A stretch of DNA of 64,000 bases from NCBI RefSeq assembly GCF_006716565.1, contig NZ_VFPG01000001.1, positions 4,154,001-4,218,000 on the forward strand, given 5' to 3'. Below the pieces are notes generated by a model, which worked only from the letters and a program-made list of their open reading frames with translations, did not search any database and was not told the origin of the DNA. Position 1 is the stretch's first letter; the number at the start of each line of letters is the position of its first letter. Both the position numbers and the translations under genes were made by a program. Source of the stretch: Nocardia bhagyanarayanae (lineage in GTDB: Bacteria; Actinomycetota; Actinomycetes; Mycobacteriales; Mycobacteriaceae). This document shows, piece after piece, positions 11,029 to 19,048 of this stretch.

Positions 11029-11814
11029 ATGGCACGTAAACCGCTCATCGCGGGCAACTGGAAGATGAACCTCAACCACCTCGAGGCCATCGCCCTGGTG
11101 CAGAAGATCGCCTTCGCGCTGCCGGAGAAGTACTTCGCCAAGGTGGACGTGGCGGTCATCCCGCCGTTCACCGACATCCGCAGCGTGCAGACCCTCGTCG
11201 AGGGTGACAAGCTGCTGATCACCTACGGTGCGCAGGACGTCTCCATGTACGACTCGGGCGCCTACACCGGTGAGATCAGCGGCGGCATGCTCGCCAAGCT
11301 CGGCTGCACCTTCGCGGTGGTCGGACACTCGGAGCGGCGGCAGTACCACAACGAGGACGACGCCACCGTGCTCGCCAAGGCCAAGCAGGCGCTGAAGCAC
11401 GGCATCACGCCGATCGTCTGCATCGGCGAGGGGCTGAACGTCCGGGAGGCGGGCACGCACGTCGAGTACAACCTCGAGCAGCTGCGCGGTTCGCTGAAAG
11501 GCCTGACGGCCGAGGAGATCTCGAAGGTCGTCATCGCCTACGAGCCGGTCTGGGCCATCGGCACCGGCAAGGTCGCCACCCCCGCCGACGCGCAGGAGGT
11601 GTGCGGCGCCATCCGCGCCGAGCTCGGCGAGCTGGCCTCGCCCGAGGTCGCCATGGAGGTGCGGGTGCTCTACGGCGGTTCGGTCAATGCCAAGAATGTC
11701 GGCGAGCTGGTCGCTCAGCCCGACATCGACGGTGCGTTGGTCGGCGGCGCGTCGCTTAAGGGTGACGAGTTCGCCACGCTCTCGGCGATCGCCGCGGGCG
11801 GTCCGCTGCCCTGA
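11029..11814 (+). CDS. tpiA: triosephosphate isomerase
   Basis: TIM (261 aa) interconverts dihydroxyacetone phosphate and glyceraldehyde 3-phosphate. Catalytic residues are visible: Lys12 in AGNWKMN, His100 in VVGHSERR and Glu172 in [11 protein letters not shown]. The phosphate-binding YGGSVN and GALVGGASL loops follow. The start ATG lies 3 nt after the pgk stop, with GGAGGAC as ribosome binding site inside pgk. A strong hairpin terminator follows. Confidence 0.99.
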   Translation: MARKPLIAGNWKMNLNHLEAIALVQKIAFALPEKYFAKVDVAVIPPFTDIRSVQTLVEGDKLLITYGAQDVSMYDSGAYTGEISGGMLAKLGCTFAVVGHSERRQYHNEDDATVLAKAKQALKHGITPIVCIGEGLNVREAGTHVEYNLEQLRGSLKGLTAEEISKVVIAYEPVWAIGTGKVATPADAQEVCGAIRAELGELASPEVAMEVRVLYGGSVNAKNVGELVAQPDIDGALVGGASLKGDEFATLSAIAAGGPLP

Positions 11815-11848
11815 GTTGGTCGACGGCGTCGCTTTGACGCCGCATGAA

Positions 11849-11880
11849 CGGCCCGGTATCGCGCGTGCGATACCGGGCCG
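11849..11880 (+). terminator. tpiA terminator
   Basis: A perfect 14-bp stem, CGGCCCGGTATCGC (11849-11862) with GCGATACCGGGCCG (11867-11880) and a 4-nt GCGT loop, is followed by CTTCCGTTTCG. It closes the gap-pgk-tpiA unit and separates it from the lipoprotein gene downstream. Confidence 0.85.
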
Positions 11881-11994
11881 CTTCCGTTTCGGCGGCGCCT
11901 GTTTCGTTCAAGGCGAAACCGCGCGCCGGATGATGGCACGGCGCCTTGTGTGATGATGGGCTGATTCCGATCACCAAGGCCGACAAGGATTTCC

Positions 11995-12636
11995 GTGCGC
12001 TCCACTCTTTCCCGTGCCCTGAGTTCCCTCGCGTTGGTCGCCGTCGCCGCGCTCGGCGCCGGGTGTTCCGACGATACGACCAGCACCGCGGCCGCGTCGC
12101 CGACGACGTCCGCGGCGACCATCGACCCGAGCACCCAGGACCCGGGCCATCGCAGGCTGAACCAGTTGGTCGGCGAATGGCGCGGTGACAAGTCGACCTA
12201 CGTCGCGGGCGGCACGCCGGACAAGCCGCTCCGGACCGAGATCGTCTCCCGGTGGCAGTGGATCGCCGAGACCGGCAACAACTTCCTCCGCGAGGTCGCC
12301 ACGGGCGATTTCGGCGACCGGCCCTACTACCGGCAGGGCACCCTCGGCTACTCGCCGACCGACAACCGGTACGAGTGGTCGACCGTGGACAGCGTGACAC
12401 CGATGATGATGACCTACAAGGGCGCCAAGGACAGCGGCGGCAGCGACACCGAAATCACCGTGCTCGGCGAGTTCACCGACCCGGGCGTGCTCGGCGAACG
12501 CTTCGTCGGCAAGACGATTCCGATGCGCACCACGATTCGCCTGGAATCGGCGGACCGGGTCGTGATGGAGCTCTACTTCACCCCGCCGGGCGAGGCGGAG
12601 ATGATCGCCGACCGGGTGATTCTCACCAGGAAGTGA
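11995..12636 (+). CDS. DUF1579-like lipoprotein
   Basis: A 213-residue exported lipoprotein. The signal peptide ends in lipobox LGAGC (Cys24) and is followed by a Thr/Ser/Ala-rich linker. The mature domain begins RRLNQLVGEWRG and continues with SRWQWIAETGNNFLREV and a C-terminal beta-rich part, a pattern that resembles DUF1579 proteins. No function is known. The GTG start has AAGGAT upstream. It converges with the next gene with no intervening base: the two stop codons abut. Confidence 0.7.
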   Translation: MRSTLSRALSSLALVAVAALGAGCSDDTTSTAAASPTTSAATIDPSTQDPGHRRLNQLVGEWRGDKSTYVAGGTPDKPLRTEIVSRWQWIAETGNNFLREVATGDFGDRPYYRQGTLGYSPTDNRYEWSTVDSVTPMMMTYKGAKDSGGSDTEITVLGEFTDPGVLGERFVGKTIPMRTTIRLESADRVVMELYFTPPGEAEMIADRVILTRK

Positions 12637-13431
12637 CTACCGGGCCGTCAGGGTCAGGCCGTGCCCGTTCGCGTTGCGCAGGGTGAGCACGTCGGCGTCG
12701 ATGGTGGCGGTGGTCTGGCCGTCGAGCACCCGCAGCACCGCGGCCTCGACCTCCATCACCTCGGGCGGGCACATCATCTTGGTGGTGGCCACCTGAAAGG
12801 TGACGTTCGCGGCGTCCTGGCTCGGTTCGACGGTCGCCGTTCCGGTCAGCCGGTTGCAGCCCGCGGAACCGGAGACCGAGCCGTCCTCGGCGATCACCAG
12901 CGTCGGCTTCGCGTCGACGATGGCTTGGGACTGGATCTGCGCGTCCGGCGTGATCAGCCCGTTCACCACCCACGTGGTGCCGCGCAACGGTTTGTCCGGC
13001 TGCGCGACCTTCTTGTCCAGCAGCGTGACGGTCTGCTCGTTGTTCTTCAACGTCAGGGTGTCGCCTTCGAGCTGCCAGGTCGGCGCGGAGGTCAGCAGGG
13101 TATCCACCCACTGATCCGCGTCCGCGAGGTCGCCGGGACAGCCGATCAGCGTGCTCGCGAGTTCGTCCACCCGCAGCACGTGCTCGGTCAGCGTCACCGC
13201 TCCGGAAATGGTGTTGCACCCCGCGTAGGCGGTCACGATGCCGTCGGCGAACCGCAAGCTGAGCGGCCCGCCACCCGGAATCGGCGCGCCTTCCACCTCG
13301 GTCGACAGGAAGGTCCGCCCCATCGGCGTCGCCTCCGGCTCACTCGGCCCGCTCTCGTCTCCGTTCCCGCAGGCGGCGACACCGAAGGCGAGCAGCAACA
13401 CCGGAACCAAGCGCACGAGTGAGGACGGCAT
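12637..13431 (-). CDS. lipoprotein with two META (HslJ-like) domains
   Basis: A 264-residue envelope lipoprotein (lipobox GVAAC, Cys21). Two repeats of the META fold are visible, each with the family's AGCN signature: GIVTAYAGCNTISGAV in the first half and GSVSGSAGCNRLTGTA in the second. HslJ-type META proteins are linked to stress or antibiotic tolerance, but no enzymatic role is established. The ATG at 13431 is preceded at 7 nt by TAGCAT, so the mRNA is probably leaderless. The reading frame stays open far upstream, but codons before the signal peptide are not credible. Confidence 0.8.
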   Translation of the reverse strand: MPSSLVRLVPVLLLAFGVAACGNGDESGPSEPEATPMGRTFLSTEVEGAPIPGGGPLSLRFADGIVTAYAGCNTISGAVTLTEHVLRVDELASTLIGCPGDLADADQWVDTLLTSAPTWQLEGDTLTLKNNEQTVTLLDKKVAQPDKPLRGTTWVVNGLITPDAQIQSQAIVDAKPTLVIAEDGSVSGSAGCNRLTGTATVEPSQDAANVTFQVATTKMMCPPEVMEVEAAVLRVLDGQTTATIDADVLTLRNANGHGLTLTAR

Positions 13432-13438
13432 GCGCGCG

Positions 13439-13444
13439 ATGCTA
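13439..13444 (-). promoter_or_regulatory. candidate -10 hexamer of the META lipoprotein gene (leaderless)
   Basis: On the reverse strand the motif reads TCGGTAGCAT, then 7 nt, then ATG (13431). It is one of five TCGGTANNNT copies placed in this way in the window. Confidence 0.45.
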
Positions 13445-13598
13445 CCGAGATCCCGTCCCGCAGCGCGGCAACCCATTCCGGCCGGTCGGCCCTTCACGCG
13501 GCGTCCGGGGCCGGCGATTGCCCGCTTCAGCGGGGCCGCCGCCGAAATCGACTTCGGCTTTTCCGGCGGGATGGGCACAATTCCATTGACCGGGCGAC

Positions 13599-14213
13599 GT
13601 GATCGCCGAGCCGCTCGGAGTCGACGATGCGGGGAGGGTGTGGGTGCGAGTCTGGACCTTGCAGGCGCCGGAAGTCGTTGCGGCGCTGCGGGACCGGGGG
13701 CGGTATCGGGCGTCGTGGGAGCGGGTGATCGTGAATTGGCGGCCCGCCTATCGCGCCATGGTGGCGCAGATGGAGCGCAACGGCATCGCCTGCGGCGGCG
13801 CTCCGCCGGTCTGGTGCTGGCCGGGGCGGGCGCTGCGCCCCAGCCGGGTGCGCACGACCGCGGACCTGCTGCTCGGCGACGACCAATGGGCGCACGGCGT
13901 GTGCCTGCTGCGGTTGACCGTTCCGCCCTCGGCGACACTGACGACGTCCTACGCCCGCTGGAACGACTACCTGGGGGAGACGATGGCCCTGCTCGCGGCG
14001 GCGGGACGATCGGACGGTCCCGCGTCCGGGCCCGACGAGGCGGCGATGGATTGGCGCGGCGTCCCAGTCGACGCATGGGACGCCACACAAATCGTTCTCC
14101 CGGAGCTGCGCCGCGAATGGCTGATCGACGTCCGTCGCTACCCGCCGGGAGCCGAAACCGTGGCGCGCATCGAATCCGCGGGTGTTGGGTCCCACGGCCC
14201 CGGACTCGCGTAG
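13599..14213 (+). CDS. DUF3841 family protein
   Basis: A 204-residue protein without signal or membrane segment. The pattern VWTLQAPEVVAALRDRGRYRASW, then AYRAMVAQMERNGI and PPVWCWPG, matches DUF3841, a family of unknown function. The start is uncertain: GTG at 13599 gives 204 residues, while a GTG at 13644 would begin directly at the conserved domain. It follows the divergent META lipoprotein gene at a distance of 167 bp. Confidence 0.65.
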   Translation: MIAEPLGVDDAGRVWVRVWTLQAPEVVAALRDRGRYRASWERVIVNWRPAYRAMVAQMERNGIACGGAPPVWCWPGRALRPSRVRTTADLLLGDDQWAHGVCLLRLTVPPSATLTTSYARWNDYLGETMALLAAAGRSDGPASGPDEAAMDWRGVPVDAWDATQIVLPELRREWLIDVRRYPPGAETVARIESAGVGSHGPGLA

Positions 14214-14352
14214 TCCGGGGCTGCGCTGTGCCGTAGGACGACAGTTCCTCGATGCGAATGGTGGTGTCGGCGAGAGCCGGACCGCGCCGGCTGCGGTGAC
14301 CAGGCGGCGTCGGCCGCCGACGTATTGGCGGAGCGGGGCCGGCGCTCGGCGA

Positions 14353-14358
14353 TATGCT
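14353..14358 (+). promoter_or_regulatory. candidate -10 hexamer of the MFS gene (leaderless)
   Basis: TATGCT lies 7 nt before the GTG at 14366. The ATG at 14354 falls inside this hexamer and is therefore an unlikely start. Confidence 0.45.
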
Positions 14359-14365
14359 GTGCCGA

Positions 14366-15964
14366 GTGACCACCGCCGACGCGACGACCCCCCTCTCCAC
14401 TTGGGCGCCGCTGCGGTCGCCGATCTATCGGGCGCTGTGGATCGCGCAGCTGGTGTCCAATCTCGGCACGTGGATGCAGACGGTCGGCGCGCAGTGGATT
14501 CTGGTGGACGAGCCGAACGCGGCGACGCTGGTGTCGTTCGTGCAGACCGCGATCACGCTGCCGGTCATGCTGCTGTCCATACCCTCCGGCGTGCTCGCCG
14601 ACCTGGTCGACCGCCGCCGCCTGCTGCTGGGCGCGCAGTCCACGATGGCGGTGCTGGCCACGCTGCTGGCGATCTCCACCGCGACGGGCCACACCACGCC
14701 CGCGGTGTTGCTCACCCTGCTGTTCCTGCTCGGTTGCGGACAGGCGCTCACCGCGCCCGCGTGGCAGGCGATCCAGCCGGAACTGGTACCGCGCGAACAG
14801 ATTCCGTCCGTCGCGGCACTGGGCAGCATGAACATCAACATCGGCCGCGCGGTGGGACCCGCGGTCGCGGGCGTGCTGGTCTCGCTGTCCGGGCCCACGC
14901 TGGTGTTCGCGCTCAACGCGGTGTCCTTCGCCGGGATCGTCGCCGTGCTGACCGTGTGGCGCAGGCCGGTCACCGACCGGCAGCTGCCCACCGAGCGACC
15001 GCTGGCGGCACTCCAGGCCGGCACCAGGTTCATCCGCGCCGCGCCCGCGATCCGGCGGGTGCTGCTGCGGTCCATCCTGTTCATCGCCCCCGCCAGCGCG
15101 CTGTGGGCGCTGCTTCCGGTGATCGCGCGGGACTCGCTCGGCCTGTCCTCCTCGGGCTACGGCCTGATGCTCGGCGCGCTCGGCGTCGGCGCCGTGCTCG
15201 GCGCCTTCGGCCTGTCGCGGATCCGCGCGCTGCTGACGCCCACGCAGCGGCTGACCGCGGCCGCCGTGCTGTTCGGCATCGCCTCGGCGGGCGCGGCACT
15301 GCTGCACAACGTGGCCGTGGTGCTGGTGCTGCTCGTCGGCGCGGGTCTGGCCTGGCTGCTGGCCATGTCGACGATGAACTCCACCATGCAGCTGCTGCTG
15401 CCCGCCTGGGTGCGCGCCCGCGGGCTCTCGGTCTACATGCTGGTCTTCATGGGCGGGCAAGCCATCGGCTCGCTGCTCTGGGGGTTGGTCGCCGGTGCGC
15501 TCGCCCCGGTCACCGCGCTGCTCGTCGCCGCGGCGCTGCTGGCCGCAAGCGCGGTGAGCAGCGTGTGGCTGCCGATCCGGCACAACGCCGAGGAACTCGA
15601 TCTCACCCCGTCGGCGTTCTGGCCGGAGCCGCAGCTGGTGGTCGAACCGGAGCCCGACGACGGGCCCGTGCTGGTGTTGCGCGGCTACGACGTGCCGGAG
15701 GACAAGGTCGAGGAATTCCTCGGCGCGATGGCGTACGTCGGCCGCTCACGCCAGCGCACGGGGGCGATGGAATGGCGGCTGTATCGCGACGTCGGCGTGG
15801 TCGATCGGTACGTCGAGGCCTTCGTGGTGCGCTCCTGGGCCGAGCACATGCAGCAGCATCAGGTGCGGCTCACCGCGCAGGACCGGATCCGCGAGCACGC
15901 GGTGGCGGAGTTCGACGCGGGCGAGGATCAGATCACCCATCTGGTCGCGATGGACCGTCGATGA
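14366..15964 (+). CDS. MFS transporter with C-terminal soluble domain
   Basis: A 532-residue major facilitator of the MFS_3 (EntS-like exporter) type. It has about 12 membrane segments over residues 20-395, with the MFS loop GVLADLVDRRRLLL between segments 2 and 3. After the membrane part comes a charged linker (near 410) and a domain of about 110 residues, LVLRGYDVPEDKVEEFLGAM ... RSWAEHMQQHQ, which looks like a ferredoxin-like dimeric alpha-beta barrel of the antibiotic-biosynthesis-monooxygenase type. The substrate is unknown; the subfamily exports siderophores and drugs. The start is set by the promoter hexamer; an ATG at 14354 would add four residues. It lies between tpiA and secG. Confidence 0.85.
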   Translation: MTTADATTPLSTWAPLRSPIYRALWIAQLVSNLGTWMQTVGAQWILVDEPNAATLVSFVQTAITLPVMLLSIPSGVLADLVDRRRLLLGAQSTMAVLATLLAISTATGHTTPAVLLTLLFLLGCGQALTAPAWQAIQPELVPREQIPSVAALGSMNINIGRAVGPAVAGVLVSLSGPTLVFALNAVSFAGIVAVLTVWRRPVTDRQLPTERPLAALQAGTRFIRAAPAIRRVLLRSILFIAPASALWALLPVIARDSLGLSSSGYGLMLGALGVGAVLGAFGLSRIRALLTPTQRLTAAAVLFGIASAGAALLHNVAVVLVLLVGAGLAWLLAMSTMNSTMQLLLPAWVRARGLSVYMLVFMGGQAIGSLLWGLVAGALAPVTALLVAAALLAASAVSSVWLPIRHNAEELDLTPSAFWPEPQLVVEPEPDDGPVLVLRGYDVPEDKVEEFLGAMAYVGRSRQRTGAMEWRLYRDVGVVDRYVEAFVVRSWAEHMQQHQVRLTAQDRIREHAVAEFDAGEDQITHLVAMDRR

Positions 15965-16032
15965 CGCGGCCCTGCATCCCGGCCGCGTCGATCACCGCCG
16001 AGCCCCATTAGGCGCGGGATCCGCGCACCCCA

Positions 16033-16038
16033 TAGGAT
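16033..16038 (+). promoter_or_regulatory. candidate -10 hexamer of secG (leaderless)
   Basis: TAGGAT is 7 nt before the ATG at 16046. It overlaps the alternative ATG at 16037, which argues for the later start. Confidence 0.45.
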
Positions 16039-16045
16039 GGTCGCC

Positions 16046-16279
16046 ATGCGGATGTTCCTGGATATCCTCCTGATCGTCACCAGCGTGCTGCTGGTGCTGC
16101 TGGTGCTGCTGCACCGCGCCAAGGGTGGAGGCCTGTCCAGCCTGTTCGGCGGCGGCGTGCAGTCGAGCCTGTCCGGCTCCACCGTCGTCGAGAAGAACCT
16201 CGACCGCGTGACGATCTTCACCGGCCTCATCTGGGTCATCGCCATCCTCGGCATCGGCCTGGAGATCAAGTTCGCCTGA
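16046..16279 (+). CDS. secG: preprotein translocase subunit SecG
   Basis: SecG (77 aa) is the small non-essential subunit of the SecYEG channel. Two membrane helices (near residues 3-23 and 54-74) flank the conserved cytosolic loop HRAKGGGLSSLFGGGVQSS. I chose the ATG at 16046 over 16037 because it gives the 77-residue length known from mycobacteria and follows a TAGGAT hexamer by 7 nt. In M. tuberculosis secG is close to tpiA and next to ppc. Here tpiA is 4.2 kb upstream and a LysR gene takes the place of ppc. Confidence 0.95.
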   Translation: MRMFLDILLIVTSVLLVLLVLLHRAKGGGLSSLFGGGVQSSLSGSTVVEKNLDRVTIFTGLIWVIAILGIGLEIKFA

Positions 16280-16282
16280 GCG

Positions 16283-16309
16283 GGCAACGGCCCGGTCATC
16301 GGGCCTGCC
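16283..16309 (+). terminator. secG terminator hairpin
   Basis: An interrupted stem just after the secG stop: GGCA plus GGCCCG pairs with CGGGCC plus TGCC around a 5-nt loop (GTCAT), with a two-nt bulge (AC). There is no clear T tract, so it is a moderate candidate. Confidence 0.5.
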
Positions 16310-16381
16310 GCGAACGTTGGCGCGCGATTCACTTCCCGTTACTCGACACCGTTAGCGTGACGAGCACGGGAAGGAGTCGGT

Positions 16382-17290
16382 ATGGAACTCCGGCATCTGA
16401 TGTCGTTCCTCGCGCTCGCCGAGGAACTGCACTTCGGTCGCGCCGCGCAGCGGCTGCATCTGACCCAGCCGAGCCTCAGCGCGCAACTGCGGAAACTGGA
16501 GAAATCCCTCGGCGTGCAACTGGTGTCCCGGAACTCGCACGAAGTGAAGCTGACACCGGCCGGACGCGAGTTCGAGGGACAGGCCCGGCTGATCGTCGCG
16601 CAACTGGATCGCGCCGCCGAGGTCACCAAAGCCGCCGCCGCGGGGCATTCCGGCAGCCTGAATGTGGGATACAACCTGCCCGCGAGCAGGCACGTGCTGC
16701 CCGACGCGCTGGCGAGGATGGCGCGCGACCACCCGGATGTCACGGTCTCGCTGTGGGAGAAGCGCACCGGTCCGCAGCTGGCCGCGCTGAGCGACGGGAC
16801 GCTCGACGTCGGCCTGGTTTACGGCCATCCGCACACCGCCGCGTTCCGCTATCGCCCATTGCTGCAACGCATTCCGCTGGTGGCCGTGGTGGGGCGGACG
16901 CACCGCTGGGCGGGGCGCTCGGGGGTCCGGTTCGCGGAACTCGCCGAGCAGCGGTGCGTGCTCTTCGCCCGTGAGCAGTGCCCGGCGATGTACGACTCGA
17001 TCTTTCGTGCGGCCGCCGACAACCGGATCGGTCTCGATGTGGCGCAGACCGCCGACGATCCCGGCGCGACCGCGCACATGGTCTCGGTGCGGCCGTTCGT
17101 CGGATTCGCCTCGCTGCCGAGGGCACAGTCGATGAACATGGGCGGCCCCGACAGCAGCGCCGTGGCGGTCAAGCTGCTCGATCCGGTGCCGACCCTCGAT
17201 CTGTTCGCGGTGTGGCGCGCCGAGGAGACCAACCCCGCGGTGGGACTGTTCCTCGACGCGATCGAGGCATCGCAGACGGTGCCGGTCTAG
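16382..17290 (+). CDS. LysR family transcriptional regulator
   Basis: A 302-residue LysR-type regulator. The winged helix-turn-helix covers residues 1-60 (FLALAEELHFGRAAQRLHLTQ then SLSAQLRKLEKSLGVQL), followed by a linker helix and a two-lobe effector domain (GSLNVGYN ... LDVGLVYG ... FVGFASLP). The ligand is unknown. AAGGAG precedes the ATG. There is no divergent target gene. It converges with the ABC import operon, with one base between the two stop codons, so regulation of that operon is possible but not shown. Confidence 0.9.
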   Translation: MELRHLMSFLALAEELHFGRAAQRLHLTQPSLSAQLRKLEKSLGVQLVSRNSHEVKLTPAGREFEGQARLIVAQLDRAAEVTKAAAAGHSGSLNVGYNLPASRHVLPDALARMARDHPDVTVSLWEKRTGPQLAALSDGTLDVGLVYGHPHTAAFRYRPLLQRIPLVAVVGRTHRWAGRSGVRFAELAEQRCVLFAREQCPAMYDSIFRAAADNRIGLDVAQTADDPGATAHMVSVRPFVGFASLPRAQSMNMGGPDSSAVAVKLLDPVPTLDLFAVWRAEETNPAVGLFLDAIEASQTVPV

Positions 17291-17291
17291 C

Positions 17292-18101
17292 TCATTTCAG
17301 CCCGGAGCGTACGAACGCGTTCGTGATCTGGCGCTGCAACACCAGATACAGCAGCAGCACCGGCAGACAGGCGAGGCTCGCCACCGCCATCATCGGTCCC
17401 CAGTCCTCTCCCTCGGTGCCCATGAAGCTGCGCAGGCCCAGTTGCAGCACGCCGTTGGAGCGGCGCAGCACGACCGCCGGCCAGAAGTACTCGTTCCACG
17501 CGTTGACGAACAACAGGATGCCGAGCGCTGCCAGTGCGGGCCGCAGATTCGGCACCACGACGGTCCACAGGATCGACCACGACGAACGGCCGTCCAGCTT
17601 CGCCGCGGCGACCAGCTCGGCTGGGAAGCTCGCCATGTGCTGGCGCAGCAGCAGCACCGCAAGCGCGGAGCACAGCGTCGGCAGCACCACACCGATCAAC
17701 GTGTCGATGAGCCCGAAACGGTTGAGCAGCACATAGTTCGGCAGCATGGTCACCTGGAAGGGCACCAGCCAGGTGCCGACGAACGCCAGATACAGCACCC
17801 GCTGGAACGGGAAGGAGTACATGGCGAAGGCGTAGGAGGCGAGCAGCGCGACGAGCAATTGCGCCGCCGCCGAGCACAGCGCCACCGCGGCGGTGTTGAC
17901 GAAAAGCCCCGCCAGATCGACCTTCTCGGCCGCGTCGGCGTAGCTGTCCAGCGAGAGCGGCCACGGGATGGGCGAAAGTGACATCACGTCGGCCGGTCGG
18001 CGCAGCGCCGTCGCGAACAACCAGTACACCGGGAACGCGCAGACCGTCGCGATGCCGCCGAGCAGCAGATGGCGGCCGACGCCGCGCAGACGCTCAATCA
18101 T
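17292..18101 (-). CDS. ABC sugar-type permease, MalG/UgpE class
   Basis: A 269-residue inner-membrane permease with about six transmembrane segments. The ATPase-contact loop LVAAAKLDGRSSWSILWTVV...P (near residues 165-190) is the EAA motif of carbohydrate uptake permeases. It is the last gene of the operon. The ATG at 18101 overlaps the 3' end of the partner permease by 8 nt, and the operon context makes it the UgpE-like member. Longer reading frames upstream lie within the partner gene and are rejected. Confidence 0.9.
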   Translation of the reverse strand: MIERLRGVGRHLLLGGIATVCAFPVYWLFATALRRPADVMSLSPIPWPLSLDSYADAAEKVDLAGLFVNTAAVALCSAAAQLLVALLASYAFAMYSFPFQRVLYLAFVGTWLVPFQVTMLPNYVLLNRFGLIDTLIGVVLPTLCSALAVLLLRQHMASFPAELVAAAKLDGRSSWSILWTVVVPNLRPALAALGILLFVNAWNEYFWPAVVLRRSNGVLQLGLRSFMGTEGEDWGPMMAVASLACLPVLLLYLVLQRQITNAFVRSGLK

Positions 18102-19044
18102 CGTGATAAGCAAGCCTTTCCGATAGCCACACCAGCGATCCCGCGACGGCGGCGAAACCGGTGAACAGCAGCACGCCCGCCGCCGCGCCGAGCCCGGCGT
18201 CGAAACTGTGGAAGGCGTAATCCCACAGCAGGTAATAGACATTCGTGGTGGCCTGCGCCGGACCACCCTGGGTCATCGAGTCGATGAGCGGGAAAGTCAG
18301 CGTCGGCGTGAGCAGGACGGTGGTGAGGACCAGGAACAGCAGCGTCGGCGACAGCAGTGGCATGGTGATCCACCGGCGGATCTGCCGCGGACTCGCGCCG
18401 TCGACCTGAGCGGCTTCCGTGTAGTCCGGATCGATGCCCGCCAATCCCGCCGAGACCACGAGCGTCGCGAAGCCGAGCAGCTGCCACCCGGTGATGACGA
18501 TGATCACCGGGTGCGCGGTCGCGGCGTCGTAGACCCAATTGTGCCCCGAACCGAGCATCCGGTCGATCGCACCGCCGCCGGGATGCAGCAGCCAGCGCCA
18601 GACCGCCGCCGCCGCGACCGGGGCGACGAGGAACGGCAGGAAGACCAGCGCCTGGTAGACCGTGCGCGCCCGGACCCCGACCCGCCGGGCGGTCATGGCG
18701 AGCGCCAGCGGCAGCAGGACCGTGAACGGCAGCAGTCCCGCGATCAGCAACACCGTGCGCGCCAGCGAATCCCGGAAGGCGGGCAGCTCGACCAGCCGCT
18801 CGTAGTTGGCCGTGCCCACCGGCCGCATCGGGGAGGTGGGCAGGAGATTCCAGGAGTACGTGGACAATTCGACCGCCTGCACCAGCGGATGGTAGGTCCA
18901 CACGACGAGCAGCACCAGGGCGGGCAGCAGATACAGATAGGGGACGGCGAAACGCGTTGCGGTGCGGATCTTTTCCCGGGACCGGCGGCGGACCGGCGGC
19001 TGATCGACCGCCGGAGCTGCCGACGGCGACTCGACGACGAACAT
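18094..19044 (-). CDS. ABC sugar-type permease, MalF/UgpA class
   Basis: A 316-residue permease with a cytosolic N terminus of about 30 residues and six predicted transmembrane helices, starting PYLYLLPALVLLVVWTYHPL. The EAA motif is EAAQVDGASPRQIRRWITMPLLSPT near residue 215. It pairs with the downstream permease to form the channel. It starts 4 nt after the metallophosphoesterase stop. The UgpA/MalF assignment comes from length, N-terminal topology and position. Confidence 0.9.
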   Translation of the reverse strand: MFVVESPSAAPAVDQPPVRRRSREKIRTATRFAVPYLYLLPALVLLVVWTYHPLVQAVELSTYSWNLLPTSPMRPVGTANYERLVELPAFRDSLARTVLLIAGLLPFTVLLPLALAMTARRVGVRARTVYQALVFLPFLVAPVAAAAVWRWLLHPGGGAIDRMLGSGHNWVYDAATAHPVIIVITGWQLLGFATLVVSAGLAGIDPDYTEAAQVDGASPRQIRRWITMPLLSPTLLFLVLTTVLLTPTLTFPLIDSMTQGGPAQATTNVYYLLWDYAFHSFDAGLGAAAGVLLFTGFAAVAGSLVWLSERLAYHDD

Positions 19045-19048
19045 CGCC

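Noticed and set aside
14354..14356. ATG at 14354 as MFS start
   Set aside because: It falls within the TATGCT promoter hexamer, while GTG 14366 is at leaderless spacing and begins the family N terminus.
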